Assembly (NCBI GenBank): GCA_963520375.1
Contig: CAUQQF010000024.1
Location: forward strand, 1-22,880
DNA: 22,880 nucleotides
Origin: JABCPE02 sp963520375
GTDB taxonomy: Bacteria; Bacteroidota; Bacteroidia; Flavobacteriales; Weeksellaceae
Direction of reading: 5' to 3'
This document shows, piece after piece, positions 6,996 to 14,014 of the stretch (position 1 is its first letter; each line of letters begins with the position of its first letter). Both the position numbers and the translations under genes were made by a program. The notes below the pieces were generated by a model. That model worked only from the letters and a program-made list of their open reading frames with translations, had not been told where the DNA came from and searched no databases.

Positions 6996-7805
6996 TTATC
7001 CTTTGTTGTATCTTTCCATTACTTTTGTAGAAACTCCTGTGTTGCTAAATCCACCATCATGGAAGAGATTCTGCATCGTTACTTTTCTCGTAAGGTCAGA
7101 GAAAAGGGAAATACAATAGTCTGCACATTCTGCAGCGGTTGCATTTCCTAATGGCGACATATCTTCTGCAAATTTGATGAACCCATCAAAACCTTTCACC
7201 CCTTGTCCTGCCGTAGTCATCGTAGGTGACTGGGAAATGGTATTGACACGCACTTTTCTTTCGCCCCAGAAATATCCAAAGGTTCTAGCGATGCTTTCAA
7301 GGTAAGACTTGTTGTCCGCCATATCGTTATAATCAGGGAAAGTTCTCTGAGCCGCGATGTAAGTAAGCGCAAGGATACTGCCCCACTCATTCATGCAGTC
7401 TTTTTCCCAAGCGAATTTCATCACTTTGTGGAAAGATACCGCAGACACATCCCAGCCTTTTTCCAGCCAGTCGTAGTTGAGCTCTGTGTAGTGTTTTCCT
7501 TTTCTTACATTCACAGACATCCCGATAGAATGTAGAATGAAATCTATTTTCCCGAATTTTGCGATAGCATGGTCAAATAATTTTTCTAAATCTTCCATAG
7601 AAGTCGCATCAGCAGGAACGATATCCGCACCTGTTTTCTCTGCTAGATTATTGATTTCTCCCATTCTCATAGCGATAGGAGCGTTAGTTAGTACAAATTC
7701 AGCACCTTCTTCGTGGCATCTTTCTGCTACTTTCCAAGCGATAGAGTTTTCATCCAAAGCTCCGAAGATAATTCCTTTTTTTCCTTTTAAAAGTCCGTAT
7801 GACAT
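6996..7805 (-). CDS. fabI: Enoyl-[acyl-carrier-protein] reductase (NADH)
   Basis: FabI does the last reduction of each fatty-acid elongation round. The 269-residue protein is a short-chain dehydrogenase-fold enzyme with the FabI-type nucleotide site (GALDENSIAW, 15-24), the LHSIGMS segment (91-97), and the active-site pair Y159 and K166 with the FabI spacing (YNDMADNK). The SQSPTMTTAG loop (191-200) covers the substrate and is part of the triclosan-sensitive site in this family. It lies between terminators on both sides and so looks monocistronic. Confidence 0.95.
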   Translation of the reverse strand: MSYGLLKGKKGIIFGALDENSIAWKVAERCHEEGAEFVLTNAPIAMRMGEINNLAEKTGADIVPADATSMEDLEKLFDHAIAKFGKIDFILHSIGMSVNVRKGKHYTELNYDWLEKGWDVSAVSFHKVMKFAWEKDCMNEWGSILALTYIAAQRTFPDYNDMADNKSYLESIARTFGYFWGERKVRVNTISQSPTMTTAGQGVKGFDGFIKFAEDMSPLGNATAAECADYCISLFSDLTRKVTMQNLFHDGGFSNTGVSTKVMERYNKG

Positions 7806-7845
7806 AATATTTAGAATAAATTGGTTAAATAAAAAATAAAAACGA

Positions 7846-7886
7846 AAACACGAGAATCAAGATTTAGCCTCCCGACTCCCGTGTTT
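7846..7886 (-). terminator. Intrinsic terminator after the Bax-inhibitor-1 family gene
   Basis: AAACACGAGAATC (7846-7858) and GACTCCCGTGTTT (7874-7886) form 13 pairs; two positions pair only as G-U in minus-strand RNA, which shows the hairpin belongs to that strand. A T-rich stretch follows on the minus strand. Confidence 0.75.
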
Positions 7887-7899
7887 CAGAAATATTTTG

Positions 7900-8589
7900 T
7901 TAGTCTTTTCTGCTCATTAAAATTCTCAAAACATACCAGAATAGAAGCATTACAGAAGAGAATAGCTGTAATGAAGCTCCTACATATTGTTCTGTTGTAT
8001 AGACATTTTTGAGCTGGTTAGTTTGGTAGAGAATACTTGCTCCTGCCAGGAAAACCATTCCAACAGAGAACCAAAGTCCAAGATTGAACCCAAAAAGCAT
8101 CCCTGCAACGATTAGTCCAAGAGAAATAAACCCTCCAATAACGATAAAACTTCTTAAGAAAGAAAAATCTCTTTTAGAAGTAAGAGCCACACCTGTAAGC
8201 CCTAAAAATAGCATGAAAGTAATCAATCCTGCTTGTAAAATAACTTTGCCACCTGTATAAGCAACAGCTATATAAATCAATGGCAAGAAAATAATTGCTT
8301 CCAAAAGCACATAAAAACCTAATCCAGCATACTGCATAGAACGGCTACTCGCCATAGTCCATTTTTCGGCCAACATAGAAGCCAGCCAAAATCCACCAAT
8401 GATTAATAACCATACATACTTCTGAGAAACCATTCCCATGATAAGTTCAGCAGGAACTACCATAAGTAAAGCAGTTTCTACAAAGATGAAAGCCAAAATA
8501 GCCAACGCCACATGTATATAAGTTTTTCTATAAAAAGAAGCTTTTTGCTCCTCAGTGGACATTGCTACCAATTGATTTGTAAATTCCAT
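7900..8589 (-). CDS. Bax inhibitor-1 / YccA family inner-membrane protein
   Basis: A 229-residue protein with about seven predicted membrane helices (roughly 24-45, 58-74, 85-108, 117-135, 145-165, 167-187, 208-225), matching the Bax-inhibitor-1 fold. Bacterial relatives include calcium-leak channels (BsYetJ) and YccA, a modulator of the FtsH protease; which role applies here cannot be told. Family signs are the short cytoplasmic N-terminus with FYRKTYIHVALAI, the LTSKRDFSFLRSF loop and the pair of acidic and basic residues at the C-terminal end. A promoter lies just upstream and a terminator just downstream, so it is its own unit. Confidence 0.88.
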   Translation of the reverse strand: MEFTNQLVAMSTEEQKASFYRKTYIHVALAILAFIFVETALLMVVPAELIMGMVSQKYVWLLIIGGFWLASMLAEKWTMASSRSMQYAGLGFYVLLEAIIFLPLIYIAVAYTGGKVILQAGLITFMLFLGLTGVALTSKRDFSFLRSFIVIGGFISLGLIVAGMLFGFNLGLWFSVGMVFLAGASILYQTNQLKNVYTTEQYVGASLQLFSSVMLLFWYVLRILMSRKD

Positions 8590-8619
8590 AAAAGTTTTTG
8601 TTTTTAAAATTTAATTCTA

Positions 8620-8648
8620 CAAATATAAATATTTTTTTGGAAAAGCAA
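8620..8648 (-). promoter_or_regulatory. Promoter for the Bax-inhibitor-1 family gene
   Basis: On the minus strand TTG (8646-8648), 18 bases, then TATATTTG (8620-8627), a full -7 match about 30 bases before the ATG at 8589. Confidence 0.6.
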
Positions 8649-8650
8649 TT

Positions 8651-9688
8651 TTACAAATTACTTAAAAACGCCATCGTATCCACATTATCAGCATAGGTGT
8701 CTAATTTAGGATGCTGCGCCTCTCCAAAGCCGATAGCCGAAGGAATATTGAGTGTAGAATTTGCTACAATGCACTGAATGTTTTCCTCGTTTTCCGAAAG
8801 GAAATTCTGGACATCGTTTATCGTTTCATATCGGCTGAAATTGATGACAGACAGCGGACTGAAGAGTTTTTCATCTTCTTTGAGCATTACGAAATTATTG
8901 TCCCAAAACTGCTCTTGGTTCAGCAGGTAAATGGCTCTGTTGTAGTCGTAATTATTGGCGTATTGGTTGTGATTGATGATTTCTTTAAAGTTGATAAAAT
9001 TCTCAAACAATCTGTCTAAAGGCATTTCAGCAGGAATGAACAGTCGGGTAACATTTCGGCAGCCCAGCCCAAAATATCGGAAAATATCCTCCGCAAGCGC
9101 CTGAATTTCCTCATTGGTTTCATCACCTTTTAAAACTCCGATGGAAGTTCTGTTTTTCCTAATAATGTTCGGCACATCTTTGAAATAATATTCCAAATAT
9201 CGAGCCGTATTATTGCTTCCCGTAGCGATGACAGCATCATAATTTTCTAATTTTTCCACAAAATGAAACTCCAAAATCCCACCGCTGAGCTCGTTCCATT
9301 TGTTCAGTAAAAAAGGTAAAATCAGCCTGTCTTTGGAGGAAAGTTTTATCAAAGGAATGTTTCCGCTGAGTAAAACGCAAATCACATCGTGAAAGCCCAC
9401 CAGAGGGATATTTCCAGCGAGAATCAACCCTATTTTTTTCGGAGTGGAAGAAAAATGATATTGACCAGTCCAAGCAGATATTTTCTCTTCGGTAAGGTTT
9501 TTCGCCCAGCTTTTTAGGCAAAATCTTACGCTTTCTTCTGTGAACCAAGAGTTTTCTATTTCAGATTTTTTTATCAAAGAAGCGAATTTGTTTTCTTCTT
9601 CATTGAAATTCTCTTGTTTAGCAGAGAGAAATTGGTTTAAAAAATCGCCCAGCTGCGATAAAGAGGAAACTATTTTATCATTTTTCAT
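8651..9688 (-). CDS. LuxC-family acyl-CoA reductase
   Basis: A 345-residue protein of the LuxC / acyl-CoA reductase family (aldehyde-dehydrogenase fold), which reduces fatty acyl thioesters to aldehydes with NAD(P)H in better known members. Visible are the nucleotide-site segment LILAGNIPLVGFHD (88-101), IATGSNNTARYLEYYF (154-169) and the likely nucleophile C210 in FGLGCRNVTRLF. The start is placed at 9688 because the 14 extra upstream residues would run through the intergenic promoter. It is divergent from the ferredoxin gene across about 60 bases. In Bacteroidota, which lack luciferase genes, the physiological role of this protein is not established. Confidence 0.85.
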   Translation of the reverse strand: MKNDKIVSSLSQLGDFLNQFLSAKQENFNEEENKFASLIKKSEIENSWFTEESVRFCLKSWAKNLTEEKISAWTGQYHFSSTPKKIGLILAGNIPLVGFHDVICVLLSGNIPLIKLSSKDRLILPFLLNKWNELSGGILEFHFVEKLENYDAVIATGSNNTARYLEYYFKDVPNIIRKNRTSIGVLKGDETNEEIQALAEDIFRYFGLGCRNVTRLFIPAEMPLDRLFENFINFKEIINHNQYANNYDYNRAIYLLNQEQFWDNNFVMLKEDEKLFSPLSVINFSRYETINDVQNFLSENEENIQCIVANSTLNIPSAIGFGEAQHPKLDTYADNVDTMAFLSNL

Positions 9689-9693
9689 AAATA

Positions 9694-9725
9694 TTGTTTT
9701 TATATAAATAAAGTTTTTAACTTTG
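9694..9725 (+). promoter_or_regulatory. Promoter for the ferredoxin gene
   Basis: TTG (9694-9696), 21 bases, then TAACTTTG (9718-9725), a full consensus match 25 bases before the ATG. A small inverted repeat (AAAGTT / AACTTT, three-base loop) overlaps the -7 element and could be an operator. Confidence 0.65.
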
Positions 9726-9750
9726 TGCAAAATTAAAAAATATAATACTA

Positions 9751-10101
9751 ATGGCTATCAAAATAACGGACGAATGTATCAACTGTGGAGCATGTGAGCC
9801 TGAATGTCCCAACAATGCCATTTATGAAAGTGCAGTGGATTGGAGGGCTTCAGATGGGACTATATTATCAGGAATGATAACTTTTCCCTCGGGACTTACT
9901 TTGGATGCGGATGAGGCGCAGCCGCCAGTGAGCGATGATACCTATTTTATAGTAACGGATAAATGTACTGAGTGTATAGGCTTTCATAATGAGCCGCAGT
10001 GCGCCGCAGTGTGCCCTGTGGACTGCTGTGTGCCAGATGAAGACCATGTGGAGACAGAGGAGCAGCTTCTTACGAAGAAGGCATTCATGCATGGAGAATA
10101 A
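9751..10101 (+). CDS. Two-cluster 4Fe-4S ferredoxin
   Basis: A 116-residue cytoplasmic electron carrier with two cluster motifs: C9-x2-C12-x2-C15-x3-C19-P and C72-x2-C75-x8-C84-x3-C88-P, followed by an extra C92-C93 pair. The x8 spacing in the second motif is typical of the YfhL/FdxA-like bacterial type. About 50 residues separate the clusters, more than in clostridial ferredoxins. It faces the LuxC-like reductase and precedes serC by about 100 bases; this group of genes recurs in Bacteroidota, but whether the ferredoxin feeds electrons to the reductase is only an idea. Confidence 0.9.
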   Translation: MAIKITDECINCGACEPECPNNAIYESAVDWRASDGTILSGMITFPSGLTLDADEAQPPVSDDTYFIVTDKCTECIGFHNEPQCAAVCPVDCCVPDEDHVETEEQLLTKKAFMHGE

Positions 10102-10138
10102 TTTTCCTGATTCTTTTGGAAGAATGCAGAAAAATAAT
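10099..10138 (+). terminator. Imperfect hairpin between the ferredoxin gene and serC
   Basis: ATTCTT/AAGAAT and CTG/CAG, with a bulge, plus AT pairs form a stem around the loop TTGG right after the ferredoxin stop. There is no clean T run after it, so it may only attenuate or protect the RNA. Confidence 0.35.
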
Positions 10139-10200
10139 TAACTTTAAACCCAAGTTTAGTTTAGTAAAAATTTAAAAAGTCGTATATAAAAATTAAAACA

Positions 10201-11259
10201 ATGAAAAAGCACAATTTCAGCGCAGGACCGTGTATTTTGCCACAAGAAGTTTTCCAGAAATCAGCAGAAGCTATTTTGGATTTTAATGGTATCGGATTGT
10301 CATTACTAGAGATTTCTCATAGAAGTAAAGATTTCATCGAAGTAATGGATGAGGCTAGAGCCATCGTAAAAAGACTAATGAAATTAGGAGATGATTATGA
10401 TGTACTTTATCTAGGAGGAGGAGCGTCTTTACAGTTCGTAATGGTTCCTTTTAACTTGATGAAAGTAGGAGGGAAGGCAGCTTATACAGATACGGGAACT
10501 TGGGCAGCAGGTGCAATTAAAGAAGCTAAACGACTTGGACAAGTGGATATCGTAGGTTCTTCTAAAGAAGAAAACTATTCTTTCATCCCAAAAGACTATA
10601 CTGTGGGTGCGGAGTATGACTATTTCCACTGTACTTCTAACAATACTATCTTCGGTACACAGATGAAATCTTTCCCAAAAGTGGAAACTTCTCTAGTGTG
10701 TGATATGTCTTCGGATATTTTCAGTAGAGAGATAGATTTCTCTCAGTTTGACCTTATCTACGCTGGTGCTCAGAAGAATATGGGGCCTGCTGGAGCTACT
10801 TTGGTAGTAGTGAAAAAGGATATTTTAGGAAAAACAGGAAGAGATATTCCTTCTTACTTAGATTATCAGGTTCATATCAGCAAAGATGCGATGTATAATA
10901 CACCTCCTGTATTCCCTATTTATGCTTGTCTGCTTACATTACAGCACCTTGAAAAAAATGGTGGAATAGCAGCGGCAGAGCAGAAAAATAAAGCAAAAGC
11001 AAAACTTCTTTATGATGAAATAGACAGAAACCCATTGTTTGAGTGTTTCTGCCGTCCAGAAGACCGTTCTAATATGAATGTTTCTTTCAAAATTTTAGAT
11101 GAATCTAAAAAAGAAGCATTTGACAAAGCTTGGAAAGAAGCAGGAATCAATGGTCTAAATGGACATAGAAACTTGGGAGGATACAGAGCAAGTATGTACA
11201 ATGCCTTACCGATAGAAAGCGTACAGGTATTGGTAGATGTGATGAGATCCATTCAGTAA
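10201..11259 (+). CDS. serC: Phosphoserine aminotransferase
   Basis: SerC converts 3-phosphohydroxypyruvate and glutamate to phosphoserine in serine synthesis and also serves pyridoxal phosphate synthesis in some bacteria. The 352 residues align with the class-V aminotransferase fold: N-terminal NFSAGPCILP (5-14), LGGGASLQF (71-79), TDTGTWAAGAIKEAK (106-120 region), VCDMSSDIFSR (166-176) and the pyridoxal-phosphate lysine K192 in YAGAQKNMGPAG. The C-terminal NGLNGHRNLGGYRASMYNA segment is also typical. The DUF1015 gene follows 29 bases later, suggesting an operon. Confidence 0.96.
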   Translation: MKKHNFSAGPCILPQEVFQKSAEAILDFNGIGLSLLEISHRSKDFIEVMDEARAIVKRLMKLGDDYDVLYLGGGASLQFVMVPFNLMKVGGKAAYTDTGTWAAGAIKEAKRLGQVDIVGSSKEENYSFIPKDYTVGAEYDYFHCTSNNTIFGTQMKSFPKVETSLVCDMSSDIFSREIDFSQFDLIYAGAQKNMGPAGATLVVVKKDILGKTGRDIPSYLDYQVHISKDAMYNTPPVFPIYACLLTLQHLEKNGGIAAAEQKNKAKAKLLYDEIDRNPLFECFCRPEDRSNMNVSFKILDESKKEAFDKAWKEAGINGLNGHRNLGGYRASMYNALPIESVQVLVDVMRSIQ

Positions 11260-11288
11260 AATCTATTAAAGCATAAAAAACAAGATTT

Positions 11289-12530
11289 ATGCCCGTATTC
11301 AAGCCATTTCGTGGGATAACGCCCTATGGGGAATATATAAAAAGTTTTCCTACACGCCCATTGAGTAATTATACTCATGAAGAAATCGCGAAGAAAGCCG
11401 AGAGAGAGTTTTCTTATGTGAGAATGGTGGAACCGTATTTGTCTGGTGAACCTCAGAATTTGGAGCAGAATCTGGGTAGAGTGAGGGCGAATTATGAGGA
11501 GTTGTTGAGAAATCACAACCTGCATCAGGAGGAGGAATCAGGATATTATTTGTATTGTCAAGTATTGCCTGATGGTAGTGTTTTCAGAGGGCTTTTAGGA
11601 TTGGTTTCCGTAGAAGATTATAATTCGGGAAAGATTAAAAAGCACGAAGAAACACTCACACACAGAAAAGAAAAACTGTCTAAGTATCTGGAAGGTGTGA
11701 ATCTCCAAGCGGAACCAGTGCTTTTGACCTATTCTTCAAATGCTGAATTAGAGGCTCTTATGAGTGAGGAAGAAAGAAAAAATCCTGTTTTGGAATATGC
11801 AGACAGCAAGGGGACTAAACATTGTGTTTGGAAAATACAAGATGAAGAAACCTTGAAAAAATATGAACAAATCTTAGCAAAAGTAGAAGCTTTCTACATT
11901 GCTGATGGACATCATAGAATGGGTTCTACAGCGCTCTATTCTGAGCGTAGAAAGGATAAAAATCCTAATCACACAGGAAATGAGCCGTATAACTTTGTTT
12001 ATAGTTTCATAGTTTCTGACCAATCGATTAAAATTAATGATTTTAATAAGGTTGTAAAGGATTTGAATGGTCTGACGATGGAGCAGTTTTTGCATCAGTT
12101 AGAGGATAAATTTATCATTGAAAATAAAGGGGAAAACCCGTATTATCCAGAGCAAAAACACTTTATAAGTCTTTATTTAGATGGACAGTTTTATAAACTT
12201 ACACTAAAGGAAGAATGCTGTTGTGAGGAGTGTTTGGGGATTATAGACCATTATCTGCTCGACAAATATATACTGAGTCCAATTTTAGGAATAGATGATT
12301 TGAAAACCACCAAACGAGTAGATTACCTGCGGGGAAGTTCTTGTGTGGAGGGAATCACAAAACTAAAAGAAAAGGTTGATAATGAGGGGTATAGAGTAGC
12401 ATTTGGGGTGCATCCTGTGAGTTTTTCTGATTTAGTAGAAATCGCAGATAAAAACCTGAAAATGCCTCCAAAATGTACTTACATAGAACCCAAACTCGTG
12501 ACCGCGCTTGTCATGTATGATATGAAATAA
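11289..12530 (+). CDS. DUF1015 family protein
   Basis: A 413-residue cytoplasmic protein of the DUF1015 family. It starts with the family's FKPFRGITPY, has KKHEETLTHRKE (117-128) and the hallmark ADGHHRMGST (205-214). The DGHHR motif recalls the nucleotide-binding motif of ParB/sulfiredoxin-fold enzymes, a fold that includes free serine kinases; a role in serine metabolism would fit the 29-base link to serC but is inference. Four cysteines cluster at 310, 311, 312 and 315, which I do not recognise as a family feature. In other Bacteroidota a serA gene commonly sits between serC and this gene; none is present here. The fold and family are clear, the reaction is not. Confidence 0.85.
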   Translation: MPVFKPFRGITPYGEYIKSFPTRPLSNYTHEEIAKKAEREFSYVRMVEPYLSGEPQNLEQNLGRVRANYEELLRNHNLHQEEESGYYLYCQVLPDGSVFRGLLGLVSVEDYNSGKIKKHEETLTHRKEKLSKYLEGVNLQAEPVLLTYSSNAELEALMSEEERKNPVLEYADSKGTKHCVWKIQDEETLKKYEQILAKVEAFYIADGHHRMGSTALYSERRKDKNPNHTGNEPYNFVYSFIVSDQSIKINDFNKVVKDLNGLTMEQFLHQLEDKFIIENKGENPYYPEQKHFISLYLDGQFYKLTLKEECCCEECLGIIDHYLLDKYILSPILGIDDLKTTKRVDYLRGSSCVEGITKLKEKVDNEGYRVAFGVHPVSFSDLVEIADKNLKMPPKCTYIEPKLVTALVMYDMK

Positions 12531-12559
12531 AAAAATGCAGCTTTTAGGGCTGCATTTTT
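12531..12559. terminator. Bidirectional terminator between the DUF1015 gene and rlmD
   Basis: A perfect 11-base-pair stem (AAAAATGCAGC / GCTGCATTTTT) with loop TTTTAGG between converging genes; A and T runs on the outer arms suit both directions. Confidence 0.9.
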
Positions 12560-12573
12560 ATTTTATGAAAAAA

Positions 12574-13980
12574 TTATTTCTTTATTAAAAGAGCAATGTT
12601 TTCCACATGGTGCGTCTGTGGGAACATATCCACAGGAAGGATTTTTACTACATTGTAGTGCTCCTTCATTAGGGCTAAATCTCTCGCCTGCGTCGCCGAA
12701 TTACAGCTTACATAAACGATTCTTTCTGGCGAAAGTTTTAGAATCTGCTCTATTACTTTCGGGTGCATGCCATCTCGTGGAGGGTCGGTAATTAGGACAT
12801 CTGCCTTCGGATGTTGCGCCAGAAATTCCTCAGTGAAGACTTCTTTCATATCTCCGCAGTAGAAAGTACAGTTATTCAGTCCGTTAAGCTCAGCGTTTTC
12901 TATCGCGGCATCTATCGCTTCCTGAACGGCCTCTATCCCAATCACTTGTTTGGCGTGTCTTGCCATATATTGGGCTATTGTCCCTGTCCCTGTATAAAGG
13001 TCATATACTATATGATTTTCCTGAATATCAGCAAATTCCAGAGTTTTTCTGTAAAGATTTAAGGCTTGTTTATAATTGGTTTGAAAGAAAGATTTTGGAC
13101 CAATTTTAAATTTTAATCCATCCATTTCTTCAAAGATAAACCCTTCACCAAAGTAAGTCTGGATATCCAAATCATACACGCTGTCGTTTCCTTTGGAATT
13201 GATAGCGTAGAGTAAAGTCTTGATTTGAGGAAACTTATCCAAAATAAAGTTCAATAAATTTTCTCTGTTTTCCTTTTCTTCTCGGAAAAACTGAATGAGA
13301 ATCATCCATTCTCCTTTGGAATTTTGGCGAAGCATCAGCGTTCGCAAAAATCCTTCTTGATTTCTTAAATCAAAAAAATCAAGGTTATTTTTTATTGCAT
13401 AGTCTCTGATTGCGAGACGGATTTCGTTGGACGGAGCTTCTTGCAGATAGCATTCTTTTAGGTCTAAAATCTTGCTCCACTGCCCAGGAATATGGAAGCC
13501 CAGAGCGTTTTTGTTGTCTATTTCTGTGTCGGATTTTATCTCTTCCGAAGTCAGCCAGCGAGCATTGGAAAACGAAAATTCCATTTTATTTCGGTAGAAA
13601 TAATGTTCTTCGCCTCCGAGAATAGGGATGCACTCAAAATCTTCGATACCGCCTATTCTTTTAATATTGTTAAGAACCTCATTTTGTTTGAATTCCAACT
13701 GTTTCTCATAGCTCATATTCTGCCACTTACATCCTCCGCATACGCCGAAATGGATGCACTCTGGCTCTATCCGAAACGGAGAAGGCTCTAAAATTTCCAC
13801 CATTTCTGCTTCGTAATATTTACTTTTAGCCTTTTTTACACGAGCATTCACGGTGTCGCCAGGGATTGCTCCAGAGACAAGCACAGTTTTGCCATCTTCG
13901 GTTTTTCCAACAGAAACTCCTTTCGCACCAGCGGAAATCAGTTTGATGTTTTCTAAAATTAGATTTTTATTTTTTTTCAT
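12574..13980 (-). CDS. rlmD: 23S rRNA (uracil-C5)-methyltransferase, RlmD/RumA type
   Basis: A 468-residue S-adenosylmethionine enzyme that methylates C5 of a uracil in 23S rRNA (U1939 in E. coli). Order of parts: TRAM RNA-binding domain (about 5-65), iron-sulfur ligands C75, C81, C84 and C177, the methyltransferase domain with DLYTGTGTIAQYMA (327-340) and TDPPRDGMHPKV (398-409), catalytic nucleophile C426 in YVSCNSAT, and general base E460 in THHVEN. All key residues are present. Some Bacteroidota carry several RumA-like paralogues (RlmD, RlmC-like or TrmA-like), so the exact target uridine is less certain than the reaction. It lies 34 bases after the LTA-synthase-like gene and is probably co-transcribed with it. 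Confidence 0.9.
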   Translation of the reverse strand: MKKNKNLILENIKLISAGAKGVSVGKTEDGKTVLVSGAIPGDTVNARVKKAKSKYYEAEMVEILEPSPFRIEPECIHFGVCGGCKWQNMSYEKQLEFKQNEVLNNIKRIGGIEDFECIPILGGEEHYFYRNKMEFSFSNARWLTSEEIKSDTEIDNKNALGFHIPGQWSKILDLKECYLQEAPSNEIRLAIRDYAIKNNLDFFDLRNQEGFLRTLMLRQNSKGEWMILIQFFREEKENRENLLNFILDKFPQIKTLLYAINSKGNDSVYDLDIQTYFGEGFIFEEMDGLKFKIGPKSFFQTNYKQALNLYRKTLEFADIQENHIVYDLYTGTGTIAQYMARHAKQVIGIEAVQEAIDAAIENAELNGLNNCTFYCGDMKEVFTEEFLAQHPKADVLITDPPRDGMHPKVIEQILKLSPERIVYVSCNSATQARDLALMKEHYNVVKILPVDMFPQTHHVENIALLIKK

Positions 13981-14014
13981 TCGGTATTTTTATAGAAATC
14001 GAATATACTTAAAT

